Counted from the first letter of the stretch, positions 6,915 to 14,507 are shown. The stretch is DNA of 18,535 nucleotides from Bacillus sp. ISL-7 (GCF_018613065.1 NZ_JAGGQW010000090.1:1-18535); one strand, 5' to 3'. Numbers and translations are program-made. The notes: generated by a model from the letters alone, not told the origin.

Positions 6915-8159
6915 ATGAAGTTTACAGGATTTGGTCAAATTCATCCGGTGGTCAAGCGGCTCATGCTGGTAAATTTTATTCGCAGTATTGGACAAGGCAT
7001 GATGGTAGTGGAATTGGCTTTGTATCTCGATGCGCTGGGATGGAGCACGGCAGCGATTGGCAGTGTGCTTGCTGCAGGAGGATTGCTCGGTGTTGTCGTT
7101 GCACCCTTTATAGGTGTTTATAGTGACAGGCTTGGCAGAAAACCGTTTGTCCTTATTTCTGAACTAGTTACCGCCGGATGTGCACTGGTCGGGGTATTAA
7201 CCACTAACCCAATTTTATTGTCTATTGCGATTACACTTTCCGGATTTGGAAAAGCAGACGCGGGTTCACCCAGTCCATGCGCCCCTGCAGAGCAGGCCTG
7301 GCTGGCATCCTTTGTCCTAACAGCAGAACGCGGCAGAGTATACAGTTTGAATAATGCTCTCAGTTTTTTCGGAATGGGGGCGGGAGCAGTGCTAGCGGGG
7401 GCCGCATCCTTTTTGAAAACTGGAGTATCTCCTTATCGCCTTTTATTCTGCTATATTCTCGTTGCATCGTTGATCACAGCCTCCATCATTTTAACCATTC
7501 AAGGAGGAGAAGCCGAAAACCGCCAAGGAAACAAAAAAGAGGGACGGAGGAATGAAGAAAAGAAAATCTTGCATGAAGAAAATGCAGCGGTATTAAAGCT
7601 TGCAGCCATTAACATACTTAATGGGATTGCCATCGGGCTGACCGGGCCGATGATGTCCTATTGGTTTTCGGCTAAATTTGGGGCAAGCCACGCTCAAATT
7701 GGCAGCACATTGGCTGTTACTTTCTTCTCGACCGGAGTTACCTCCATGTTACAAGCAAGATTATCTCATAAACATGGGACAATCCGGTCCATTGTTTTCA
7801 TCCGTTTTATCGGAAGTCTGCTTTTGATTTTGATGCCCATACTATCATCATACGCACTCGTTTCTGTTATTTATATGCTTCGAACGGCTTTAAATCGAGG
7901 TACGCAGGGGGCACAGCAGGCGCTGAGTGTGAGTTTAACACGTAACCACCGGAGCGGCTTTGCGTCAAGCATCAATCTTTTTTCAATGAGGCTTCCCACC
8001 TCTATTGGACCGTATATTACAGGCTATCTTTTTGGATTGGGTTCCCTGTCCCTGCCTTTTTACATAGCCTCATGTCTACAACTCAGTTTTGCTTATTTAT
8101 ACGGCAGACTTTTTTCTTCTTACGATATTCGTATGAAATCGCATGCTTCATCGGGTTGA
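6915..8159 (+). CDS. Major facilitator superfamily transporter, 414 aa
   Basis: This is a twelve-helix transporter of the plasma membrane. MFS motif A appears between helices 2 and 3 as DRLGRK (71-76). A long charged loop near the middle (rich in Glu, Lys, Asn and Arg, about residues 195-222) divides the protein into the usual two six-helix halves. The start at ATG 6915 suits the AAAGGTAGTG site; GTG 6906 would lie within it. The segment FGKADAGSPSPCAPAEQAW before helix 5 is unusually Pro- and Cys-containing. Substrate cannot be read from the sequence. The gene follows the pqq operon on the same strand but after a terminator and with its own promoter. PQQ export is an attractive inference, since the cofactor is made inside and the dehydrogenase acts outside; drug or sugar efflux is equally compatible. 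Confidence 0.88.
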   Translation: MKFTGFGQIHPVVKRLMLVNFIRSIGQGMMVVELALYLDALGWSTAAIGSVLAAGGLLGVVVAPFIGVYSDRLGRKPFVLISELVTAGCALVGVLTTNPILLSIAITLSGFGKADAGSPSPCAPAEQAWLASFVLTAERGRVYSLNNALSFFGMGAGAVLAGAASFLKTGVSPYRLLFCYILVASLITASIILTIQGGEAENRQGNKKEGRRNEEKKILHEENAAVLKLAAINILNGIAIGLTGPMMSYWFSAKFGASHAQIGSTLAVTFFSTGVTSMLQARLSHKHGTIRSIVFIRFIGSLLLILMPILSSYALVSVIYMLRTALNRGTQGAQQALSVSLTRNHRSGFASSINLFSMRLPTSIGPYITGYLFGLGSLSLPFYIASCLQLSFAYLYGRLFSSYDIRMKSHASSG

Positions 8160-8271
8160 GAGTCTTAGGGTTAAAAATCAGTCCCTGGAGTTTCTGAAAA
8201 AAGCCAAAGAACATGTAGACGGTTTAATAAATATATAAATAAGTAAAAGGCGCTCTCTTTTGCTTTATAAA

Positions 8272-8317
8272 AATTATTAGCACAGACCAAGGGCTGATTT
8301 GTGCTAATAATTATTTT
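8272..8317. terminator. Bidirectional terminator between MFS and CBS genes
   Basis: A perfect 13-bp inverted repeat, AATTATTAGCACA (8272-8284) with TGTGCTAATAATT (8300-8312), has a 15-base loop. It is followed by ATTTT on the plus strand and TTTATAAA on the minus strand. It separates the two converging genes; T-tracts are modest on both sides. Confidence 0.65.
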
Positions 8318-8340
8318 GTGACAATAAAGGTAACCCCTTA

Positions 8341-8775
8341 CTATTGTTGAGGTGCGGAAGGAGTTGAAATACTTTGTAATGCTTGTTCTGCTTCGTTTGC
8401 ATATTGATTTTGTACTGCTAGATCACCTAAAGCAACCATTCCTACTATTTGTCCATTTTCGATTACCGGCAATCGGCGAATTTGCTGCTGTGCCATCAAA
8501 TCTGCTGCTTGATGGACATCCATATCAGGTGTACCTTGTACGATTTGCTGTGCAGTCATGACTTGAGATACTGGTGTTTGTGGATCTTCTCCTTGTGCTG
8601 TCGTACGAAGGGTAATATCACGATCCGTTACAATTCCAACCATTTGTCTGCTGTTATTTATTACCGGGATAGCTCCGATATTATGTTCGCTCATTAACGC
8701 TGCAGCTTCCTGTACCGTCTGTGTTTCGCTAACTGTAAGAACATTTGATGTCATGATATCTCTTAATTGTGCCAT
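8341..8775 (-). CDS. Two-CBS-domain protein, 144 aa
   Basis: This is a stand-alone pair of CBS domains, which usually bind adenine nucleotides and act as an energy or ligand sensor. CBS1 is about residues 7-57 (DIMTSNVLTV ... GIVTDRDI) and CBS2 about 72-122 (VMTAQQIVQG ... GMVALGDL). Each ends in the G-x-V/I-x-x-x-D/G-L/I type strand-helix. A Gln/Ala/Pro-rich tail follows. The start at 8775 is supported by GGAGGT eight bases upstream. Length and arrangement resemble B. subtilis YhcV, which also lies in the chromosomal neighbourhood of a YhcYZ-like two-component system, as here. The partner protein or ligand cannot be deduced. Family assignment is firm; function is open. Confidence 0.93.
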   Translation of the reverse strand: MAQLRDIMTSNVLTVSETQTVQEAAALMSEHNIGAIPVINNSRQMVGIVTDRDITLRTTAQGEDPQTPVSQVMTAQQIVQGTPDMDVHQAADLMAQQQIRRLPVIENGQIVGMVALGDLAVQNQYANEAEQALQSISTPSAPQQ

Positions 8776-8859
8776 GAAATTACCTCCAAATATGTTTTTC
8801 CTTTATAGGATGGGTAACAGTGGCGATATTATTAATGGTAACTTTTTTCTATATATCAG

Positions 8860-8964
8860 AGCGATACAAATACCTAAAGGAATATGGGGAGGACTCCTCT
8901 CCTTATTCCGAAAATAAGGAGCCTTTTTAAGGCTTTTTTTTGCTCTTTTTTGTTATGTATCGCT
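8860..8964. ncRNA. Candidate structured RNA (three inverted repeats, nested)
   Basis: AGCGATACA (8860-8868) and TGTATCGCT (8956-8964) are perfect 9-bp inverted repeats. They enclose a GC-rich hairpin (about 8880-8909, GGAATA-TGGGGAGG with CCTCTCC-TTATTCC) and a second hairpin AGCCTT/AAGGCT (8920-8934). The whole can fold as a three-way junction. No open reading frame or known RNA family explains it. It could be a small RNA on the plus strand ending at the terminator, or a leader of the CBS gene on the minus strand. Confidence 0.35.
8920..8941 (+). terminator. Intrinsic terminator on the plus strand without an obvious gene
   Basis: AGCCTT-TTT-AAGGCT is followed directly by a T-run (8935-8941). 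The T-tract exists only on the plus side, yet both neighbouring genes are on the minus strand, so it would end a short non-coding or antisense transcript. Confidence 0.5.
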
Positions 8965-9134
8965 GGGCGATATAATGCAAAGCGACCAAATCTAAAGTAT
9001 AAATTCCTTTGTTTCGACAATTCGGATTCATTATTTTTCAAACTTCAACAAATTCCCGGGAAATATCTACATATTCTGAGTAGATTTCGACAAAATTCAG
9101 CTCTCAACCAATTGGTTGTGATTTTTATTTGTTT

Positions 9135-9174
9135 AAAAATGAAAACGGAAGCAAGCTCAGCTCAAATCCGTTTT
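9135..9174 (-). terminator. Intrinsic terminator of the two-component operon
   Basis: On the minus strand AAAACGGA (9167-9174) pairs with TCCGTTTT (9142-9149), with a smaller GAGC/GCTT pairing in the loop, followed by CATTTTTAAAC. The upstream arm overlaps the stop codon of the response regulator. Confidence 0.7.
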
Positions 9175-9814
9175 AGTCTACTAATTGATTTCTTACTGCA
9201 TACAAGGCGGCTTGTGTCCGGTCGGCCAATTCGAGTTTCGACAAAAGGTTTGATACATGGGTTTTTACTGTTTTTTCGGTGATGAATAACGAGGCGGCAA
9301 TTTCTTTATTGCTTTTTCCGTTGGCAATTTCTTTTAAAACATCCAACTCTCTTTTCGTTAATTCCGCTAGTAAATTCTTTTCTTGCTTGTTTTTATTGGA
9401 CAAATTGGCTAGTAAAAGAGAGGTAGCCTTTGGGTGGAGCTGGTTTTCCCCGCTAATTATTTTTTTAATGGATGTGACCAGTTCATCGGGCTGGATATCT
9501 TTTAACTGGAACCCTGAAGCACCGGCTTCTAGCGCTGGAATGACATGATCCTGGTCGGAAAAGCTCGTTAACATCATGATTTTAATGTCTGGCTGTGCTT
9601 GTTTAATAATCTTTGTGGCTTGGATTCCGTCCATTTCCGGCATCAACAGATCCATTAAAATAATATCTGGCTTCAGTAATTTTGCCTGTTCAACCGCTTC
9701 CTTGCCATTGGCGGCTTCCCCGATAATTTCAAGGTCTTTTTGGGTCCGAAGAAAAAAGACTAGACCTCTTCTGACGACGTGATGGTCATCGGCGATTAGT
9801 ACGCGGATACTCAC
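9173..9814 (-). CDS. NarL/LuxR-family response regulator, 213 aa
   Basis: This is the DNA-binding output of the two-component pair encoded here. The receiver domain (about 1-120) has the acidic pair Asp9-Asp10, the phosphoacceptor Asp55 (IILMDLLMP), the switch residue in MMLTSFSD and a conserved lysine in FQLKD. The C-terminal LuxR-type helix-turn-helix (about 148-205) begins LTKRELDVLKEIANGKSNKE and contains ITEKTVKTHVSNLLSKL. The start is GTG at 9814, preceded by AAGGAGGAG, which itself overlaps the stop of the kinase gene; the two genes are 13 bases apart and clearly co-transcribed. It resembles B. subtilis YhcZ. The regulated promoters are not known from this window; the neighbouring CBS gene is one candidate. 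Confidence 0.95.
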   Translation of the reverse strand: MSIRVLIADDHHVVRRGLVFFLRTQKDLEIIGEAANGKEAVEQAKLLKPDIILMDLLMPEMDGIQATKIIKQAQPDIKIMMLTSFSDQDHVIPALEAGASGFQLKDIQPDELVTSIKKIISGENQLHPKATSLLLANLSNKNKQEKNLLAELTKRELDVLKEIANGKSNKEIAASLFITEKTVKTHVSNLLSKLELADRTQAALYAVRNQLVD

Positions 9815-9827
9815 TGAGTTCTCCTCC

Positions 9828-10940
9828 TTAATACGGAATATGAATTTCTATTTCTGTACCGCTTCCTGGTTTACTTTTTAAATGAAATTGGCCATTTAAT
9901 GCTTCTGTCCGTGTTTTCATACTTTTTAATCCCAATGAGGGGATTTCGAGATTTTCTCCGAGGTGGAAGCCGCAGCCGCGATCCTTGATGGACATGACAA
10001 CCTCATCTTTGGCAGTATGAAAGGTGAGACTGGTTTCTGTTGTCTGGGAGTGCTTTTTACAATTGGCCAGAGCCTCTTGGCCGATGCGCCACAATGCTTC
10101 CTCGACCGTTCCTGGAATGCTAGCAGCTCCTGTGATATTTGCTTTAATGGACAGTCCAAGCATTTCCGCATAACTTTTCAGGGCACTTACTACTCCATTC
10201 TCCAATCCAAGCGGTCGCAGCTGCCAGATTAATGCTCTCATTTCGCCAAGCGCTTCCTGCGCTAAATCCTGTATATAGACAAACGTTTGTTTCACTTCAT
10301 CTTGCTCTGTCATTTCCACTCCAGCCCTCGCTGTAAGGCTTAATGAAAATAACAGCTGATTAACAGAATCATGAAGATCTCTTGCAAGCCGATTCCTCTC
10401 AGCGACCAGCGCAGTCTCCTGTTCCCTCTGGGTAAGTTTGATCCGTTTCAGCGCCGTGCCGATTTGATAGGCAACGGCTTCGAGTAAGGCGAGTTCATTT
10501 TTTTGAAAATGTGTTTTGTAAGGGGAACCTACATTTAAGATTCCGAATCGTTCATTTCCAGCTCCGAGCGGGACGGTAGCGTGATGGGTGAGACCGCATG
10601 TTTCCCCTGCATTTTCGTCGATCGCATCTTCAATCCGTTTACATTCCATAATATTGGTTGCTTTCGTTAATTTTTTATTGTTGTATTTATTGACGCACCA
10701 GCATCCACCCTGACACATCCTCTGCTTATCGTTATTCGCCAAAGCAGGCGGCAGGGCTTCGACGGCTGAAAGATGATGCGTTCCATGTTCATCCATTAAA
10801 AATATCCATCCTGTTTGAAGTCCCGTCACTTGAAGAAGCCTTTTCAACACTCCAGACAATACGTCATTTGTATCGGTTCCTTCATTTAATAGTTCAGCGA
10901 TTTCCTTTAAAATGCCGATATCTTTATTCTCTTCCGACAT
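9828..10940 (-). CDS. GAF-domain sensor histidine kinase (HisKA_3 type) with cysteine cluster, 370 aa
   Basis: This is a soluble kinase with no membrane segment. A GAF domain (about 10-165) carries five cysteines: C76-x3-C80-x-C82, C100 and C115. The phosphoacceptor helix contains ARDLHDSVNQ with His190. The HATPase domain follows with N-box QEALANCKKHS, DRGCGF and SLGLKSMKTR. I start it at ATG 10940 because GGAGGAG lies just before it and is inside the alternative start at 10964. Domain plan and length match B. subtilis YhcY. Staphylococcal AirS (YhcS) is a GAF kinase of similar build that senses oxygen through an iron-sulfur cluster held by cysteines. By analogy this protein may sense oxygen or redox state, but the cysteine spacing needs alignment. 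It is co-transcribed with the regulator downstream. Confidence 0.93.
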   Translation of the reverse strand: MSEENKDIGILKEIAELLNEGTDTNDVLSGVLKRLLQVTGLQTGWIFLMDEHGTHHLSAVEALPPALANNDKQRMCQGGCWCVNKYNNKKLTKATNIMECKRIEDAIDENAGETCGLTHHATVPLGAGNERFGILNVGSPYKTHFQKNELALLEAVAYQIGTALKRIKLTQREQETALVAERNRLARDLHDSVNQLLFSLSLTARAGVEMTEQDEVKQTFVYIQDLAQEALGEMRALIWQLRPLGLENGVVSALKSYAEMLGLSIKANITGAASIPGTVEEALWRIGQEALANCKKHSQTTETSLTFHTAKDEVVMSIKDRGCGFHLGENLEIPSLGLKSMKTRTEALNGQFHLKSKPGSGTEIEIHIPY

Positions 10941-10972
10941 ACATTCTCCTCCAGCGTCCTGCATTTACTGTT

Positions 10973-10978
10973 ATTATA
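10973..10978 (-). promoter_or_regulatory. Perfect -10 box upstream of the sensor kinase
   Basis: TATAAT on the minus strand lies about 33 bases before the kinase start codon. The -35 at 17 bases is poor (GCGAAA), so the promoter is weak, activator-dependent or misassigned. Confidence 0.35.
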
Positions 10979-11053
10979 GCGTATTAGGTGGTTTGTTTCG
11001 CTTCCTTAGAACTCAGAACAGCTGCCTTTTCTGATGCTTTTTGCCTCCTTTCG

Positions 11054-12082
11054 TCATAAGATTAGATTCATATCCCCAAACTCATGCCATAGATAGCCGG
11101 CTTTGATTGCATAATCATATGCCTGTAGTAAATGGCGCCCTGATACAAAGGCGGACAACATATCGAGATGACTTGCTTGTGGCTCATGAAGCCCCGTAAT
11201 GATTCCGTCAACTATTTGTAAAGGATAATGTGGATCGATATAGAGATTTGTCACCCCTGAAAGGGCCCCGTTTTTAGCGGCTGTCTCGAGCGCCCGAACT
11301 ACTGTTGTACCAACGGCAATGACTCTTTTGCCAGATGCTTTCGTTTGGAGGATCCGTTCCATAATTCGTTTAGAGATTTGATACTCCTCTTCATTCTCTT
11401 CGGGTGACTGGTGCCACCTATCATCAAGTAAATAGCTTAACCCGGTATGCAATTGGATAAAATCAAGCTGGATGCCTTTGCGCTTCATTTTAAAAATGAG
11501 CTCCCAGCTAAAGGCTCTGCCTGCTGAGGGCATCTCGACGGAACCGGGATGGGAGGCAAAAATGGTTTGATAGTAATCCAAGTCCCATGGCTCTTCAATA
11601 TATTCATATCGGATCGGCTCACCAAGGGCATAGATGATATTAAATAATTCTGTGCCCTTTTTCGTAAATTGAATAATCTTAAGAGGGGAATTCTCTTTCT
11701 CACCGATTACGATTGCTGACAATTCTGGGGAAAAGTCTATCTGGTCGCCTGCTTTAACAGGGTTAGCTACAATTAGCGCATCCCACAATTCTTCGCGACG
11801 GCGTCTTGCCAGCCTGACTTCCACTGTGGGTGCGATTGTTTCGTTGTTTCTTGACCATTTACCATGTAATACCGCGGGGATGGTTCGGCTATTATTGGCT
11901 ATGACTAGATCCCCGGGCTGAAGGTAATCTGCCAAGTGGAAGAACTGGTCATGCCGGACTTCTCCAGTAGACCGGTCCAATACCATCATCCGGACATGAT
12001 CCCGCCTTAAGCCGCGTTTTTCTGGGGGATGGGACGCATTTAATTCATCTGGTAGATAAAAATCCAACGCTTTCATCGCCAT
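11054..12082 (-). CDS. Divergent QueA-like S-adenosylmethionine:tRNA ribosyltransferase-isomerase family protein, 342 aa
   Basis: QueA transfers and isomerises the ribosyl part of SAM onto preQ1-modified tRNA to form epoxyqueuosine. The protein spans the whole family fold: DFYLPDELNASHPPEKRG at the N-terminus, PGDLVIANNSRTIPAVLHGK, VEMPSAGRAFS, VIAVGTTVVRALETAA and a C-terminal AGYLWHEFGDMNLIL. Several signatures differ from standard QueA: PTAGLHF is PSAGRAFS, HVGLGTF is HTGLSYL, and FGDAMLI is FGDMNLI. It is therefore likely a paralogue with an altered substrate rather than the housekeeping enzyme. The ATG at 12082 follows GAGGAGG and overlaps the TGA of the upstream dehydrogenase gene in TGATG, so the two are translationally coupled. 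No clear terminator follows. Family is sure, activity is not. Confidence 0.85.
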   Translation of the reverse strand: MAMKALDFYLPDELNASHPPEKRGLRRDHVRMMVLDRSTGEVRHDQFFHLADYLQPGDLVIANNSRTIPAVLHGKWSRNNETIAPTVEVRLARRRREELWDALIVANPVKAGDQIDFSPELSAIVIGEKENSPLKIIQFTKKGTELFNIIYALGEPIRYEYIEEPWDLDYYQTIFASHPGSVEMPSAGRAFSWELIFKMKRKGIQLDFIQLHTGLSYLLDDRWHQSPEENEEEYQISKRIMERILQTKASGKRVIAVGTTVVRALETAAKNGALSGVTNLYIDPHYPLQIVDGIITGLHEPQASHLDMLSAFVSGRHLLQAYDYAIKAGYLWHEFGDMNLIL

Positions 12083-12798
12083 CACAATTCCTCCTCTGAT
12101 TGGGCTTCAAACCGCTGGCCATTAATTCCTACAGACTTATCGGATGCTAGATATAAAAAGATGTCGACCACATCCTCCGGTTTAGCCAATGGATAATCGC
12201 AATTGGGAACAGCTAACTGGTGCATTTCTGTGTCCATTTCGCCGGGATCAACCATGTTTACCCGTACATTTGTTTCACTTAATTCATCCGCCCACGTTTG
12301 GGTAAGACCCTCAACGGCAAATTTTGAAATCCCGTATGCACCCCAGCCCGCATAACCAGTATGGCCAGCTTCAGATGTAACATTAATAATCGATCCTTCA
12401 TTCCGCTCAAGCATCCCCGGAATCACTCTTCTGGTAACCAAAAATGGCGAAACTGCATTCACCCTTAGCACCTCAGCAAAATCCTCCTCCGGATAATCGA
12501 GCAGCATGGGCATTGGACTAGGCCCTAGGATAGATGCATTATTAATTAGGACATCAATATGGCCATAGGCTTCCTCTGTCATCGCAACGAACCGTTCCAC
12601 ATCCCGTGATTTGGAAATATCAGCGGTAACCGCCAGTACTTCAGCACCTAAGTTTTCAGCTTCCTCTTTCACTGTTAGCAGGCCTTTTGCTGACCTGGAG
12701 CAAATCGTAAGTTTAGCTCCTTCCTTAGCAAAAGATAGTGTTAACGCTCTACCCAATCCTTTTGAGGCTCCAGTGATCATTACTACTTTATTTTTCAT
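12082..12798 (-). CDS. Short-chain dehydrogenase/reductase, 238 aa
   Basis: This is a classical SDR with a Rossmann fold. The nucleotide-binding TGASKGLG is at 9-16, the structural NNAS at 86-89, and the catalytic Ser142, Tyr155 and Lys159 (YGISK) are all present. The basic residues after strand 2 (SRSAK, around 34-38) suggest NADP(H). The C-terminal substrate loop (VDPGEMDTEMHQLAVPNCDY) gives no known specificity. Start ATG at 12798 is preceded by GGGGAG. It is the first gene of a two-gene operon with the QueA-like protein, which suggests a shared, perhaps nucleoside- or cofactor-related, pathway. That link is inference; the general enzyme class is certain. Confidence 0.93.
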   Translation of the reverse strand: MKNKVVMITGASKGLGRALTLSFAKEGAKLTICSRSAKGLLTVKEEAENLGAEVLAVTADISKSRDVERFVAMTEEAYGHIDVLINNASILGPSPMPMLLDYPEEDFAEVLRVNAVSPFLVTRRVIPGMLERNEGSIINVTSEAGHTGYAGWGAYGISKFAVEGLTQTWADELSETNVRVNMVDPGEMDTEMHQLAVPNCDYPLAKPEDVVDIFLYLASDKSVGINGQRFEAQSEEEL

Positions 12799-13153
12799 AT
12801 TTGTCTCTCCCCTTTGTTTTGTGATGTTTTAAGCATACAGGTTTCTGGAAAATCATCCTTCGGAAAAAAGCTTGAAATTTATCTACAACTTTAGGATGAG
12901 AAAAGACGAATTTACTTGTTCAGGGAGTTACCGAACAACCAGGAAAAGTGGCATTAATCTCTTTTAAAGAGGGAGGTTTTTAACACTCCACCTTAATTTT
13001 ACAAAAGGCAACATAAAAATTGTTTGAATAATTTGTTAACAATTATTTCTGCATGAACAAATCCATCGGATAAAAATTGGCAACTTATAACGGTCAGAAC
13101 TTTGCATTTCTTCGGAACCGCAGATAAAGAATAGTTCTAAGAGGTGAAAAGTA
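12799..13153. other. Divergent intergenic region at the edge of the sporulation block
   Basis: No protein gene is credible in these 355 bases. They hold three successive short inverted repeats (TTGTTC/GAACAA at 12916-12938, CTCTTTTAAAGAG at 12959-12971, GGAG/CTCC at 12972-12989) and the palindrome TTGTTAACAA (13033-13042). Promoters for the SDR operon and ybaK must lie here, but I cannot place them with confidence. Confidence 0.5.
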
Positions 13154-13597
13154 GTGACAGTAATTACGACCTTTAAAGAAAAAAAACGGGAAAAACAAAT
13201 AAAATATGAACGTTCCGTCCTTCGGGAGTTATCCATTAATACATTAAAAGAACGAGTCCAACAATACTTTGGTTCTACAAAAATTGCCTCCAGCCTAATA
13301 ATGAATACAGGCATTGAAGAAGCATGCTATGACATTGCCCTTGAATCCTTTTTATTGGGGGCAAAATTCAGCAAGTTTGGTTATTATGGAGAAGACTTAG
13401 ATGAGGTTCGCAAACGCTGCTATCGAGAAGAAAAACATTTAATTGATACCCTATATAATTTTTTCCTTTATTGGGGAAGCGGTGAAGAGGGCACCATGAG
13501 TGAATCACTTTATTACCTGTGTGAGCAATATATCCATATCTGGTGGAGAGAAGGCTATGAAAAGGGGCAAAGGCGCCACAAGCTCCGTCTCCACTAA
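13154..13597 (+). CDS. ybaK: YbaK-type DUF2521 protein, 147 aa
   Basis: This is the protein that precedes cwlD in Bacillus genomes (YbaK in B. subtilis). It is soluble, highly charged and probably helical: a Lys/Glu-rich N-terminus (TTFKEKKREKQIKYERSVLR), then conserved-looking ACYDIALESFLLGAKFSKFG and an aromatic C-terminal part (LCEQYIHIWWREGYEKG). No catalytic motif is seen, and the molecular function is unknown. The start is GTG at 13154 with AGAGGTG upstream. cwlD follows after 84 bases and is probably transcribed with it. Identification rests on the neighbourhood plus resemblance from memory. Confidence 0.85.
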   Translation: MTVITTFKEKKREKQIKYERSVLRELSINTLKERVQQYFGSTKIASSLIMNTGIEEACYDIALESFLLGAKFSKFGYYGEDLDEVRKRCYREEKHLIDTLYNFFLYWGSGEEGTMSESLYYLCEQYIHIWWREGYEKGQRRHKLRLH

Positions 13598-13681
13598 TGT
13601 CCATCATTTCTTCCTGTTCTAAATCCCCACTTTGTCCCATATAGTTTAGTGAATAGGGACGAGCGGGAAGGAATGATCTGG

Positions 13682-14407
13682 GTGTCGAAACGAAGATTAA
13701 AAATCATAAGTTTTATTGTGGGGCTATTTGTCTTATTTTTCGTTTTACAATACGATTTTGCTGAAGATGATTCGTTAAATGCGTGGAATCTTCCATTGTC
13801 GGGAAAGATCATCTTACTTGACCCAGGCCATGGCGGTCCAGATGGCGGTGCTGGAACGGGTCAAACATTGGAAAAAGACATTGCCTTAAAGATTACAAAG
13901 AAGGTCAAGGATTACCTGCAAATGCAAGGTGCCCTTGTGATTATGACGAGAGAAACAGATACAGACTTAGCCGATTCGGATACAAGGGGTTACAGTAGAA
14001 GAAAAGTTGAAGATTTAAAAAATAGACTAAAAATGATTAATAACGGTGATAATGATTTCTTTGTCAGCATTCATTTAAATGCGATTCCTTCTGCCAGGTG
14101 GAGCGGGGCACAAACCTTTTATGCACCTTATTTTAAGGAAAATGCTAAGGCAGCAAAATTCGTTCAAGAAGAACTTCGGAAAAACTTAGAGAACACCACT
14201 CGTAGAGCCAAACCAATCAATAATGTGTATATATTAAAGAATGCAAAGAAGCCGGGTATTTTAGTTGAGGTGGGCTTTTTGTCCAATCCAGCTGAAAAGG
14301 AAAATTTAAAAAAGGATGCTTATCAGGAAAAAATTGCGATATCCATCTATCAAGGAATTACTCGTTATTACACGAATGAAAAAGAATTAGTTGAACCAGA
14401 TTATTGA
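13682..14407 (+). CDS. cwlD: CwlD, N-acetylmuramoyl-L-alanine amidase for spore cortex muramic delta-lactam, 241 aa
   Basis: CwlD removes the peptide side chain from muramic acid in the forespore cortex so that PdaA can form muramic delta-lactam, the mark read by germination lytic enzymes. A single N-terminal membrane anchor (about 8-23) is followed by an Amidase_3 domain. This has the zinc ligands His50 (LLDPGHGGPDGG) and Glu64 (EKDIALK), the second His in SIHLNAIPS, and the catalytic Glu in LVEVGFLSN. I choose GTG 13682, nine bases after GGGAAGGA and aligned with the start of B. subtilis CwlD. ATG 13673 abuts that site, and GTG 13649 has no ribosome binding site. A terminator follows, so salA is separate. 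Confidence 0.95.
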   Translation: MSKRRLKIISFIVGLFVLFFVLQYDFAEDDSLNAWNLPLSGKIILLDPGHGGPDGGAGTGQTLEKDIALKITKKVKDYLQMQGALVIMTRETDTDLADSDTRGYSRRKVEDLKNRLKMINNGDNDFFVSIHLNAIPSARWSGAQTFYAPYFKENAKAAKFVQEELRKNLENTTRRAKPINNVYILKNAKKPGILVEVGFLSNPAEKENLKKDAYQEKIAISIYQGITRYYTNEKELVEPDY

Positions 14408-14434
14408 AGGCGGGATAACCCCTTCTATTTTTTT
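14406..14434 (+). terminator. Intrinsic terminator after cwlD
   Basis: GAAGG (14406-14410) pairs with CCTTC (14421-14425), with two further G-C pairs after a small bulge, followed by TATTTTTTT. The upstream arm overlaps the cwlD stop codon. Confidence 0.7.
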
Positions 14435-14498
14435 GCAAAAAGTTGGATTCAACCTATAAAGTACGTGTGATTCAATTAACTGTTTCCGAGCGTGGTTA

Positions 14499-14507
14499 TG
14501 ATATACT
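14499..14507 (+). promoter_or_regulatory. Extended -10 promoter of salA
   Basis: TGATATACT is an extended -10 element (TGn plus TATACT). No good -35 lies 16-18 bases before it, as is common for extended -10 promoters. Transcription would begin near 14514, which argues against a start codon at 14513 and for the ATG at 14546. Confidence 0.55.

Larger units (their letters stand above)
8776..9141. other. Intergenic region with hairpins, no protein gene seen
   Basis: This gap between the CBS gene and the response regulator has no convincing coding sequence. It holds a nested set of inverted repeats (8860-8964) that includes a plus-strand terminator, both listed separately. The remainder is AT-rich and unexplained. 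Confidence 0.5.

Noticed and set aside
8143..8238. 31-codon frame overlapping the end of the MFS gene (ATG at 8143), with a helical-looking end
   Set aside because: There is no ribosome binding site, it lies largely outside conserved context, and the length is within chance; a decayed gene end cannot be excluded.
8884..9282. 132-codon plus-strand frame between the CBS and response-regulator genes
   Set aside because: It runs through the terminators and into the antisense of the response regulator; the composition is low-complexity Phe/Leu/Ser.
11005..11058. 14-codon frame overlapping the stop of the QueA-like gene (ATGA)
   Set aside because: It has a short basic sequence and no family; the purine-rich site lies inside the frame rather than before it.
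13036..13314. Minus-strand frame over the start of ybaK
   Set aside because: It overlaps the ybaK start and its ribosome binding site; no supporting signals.
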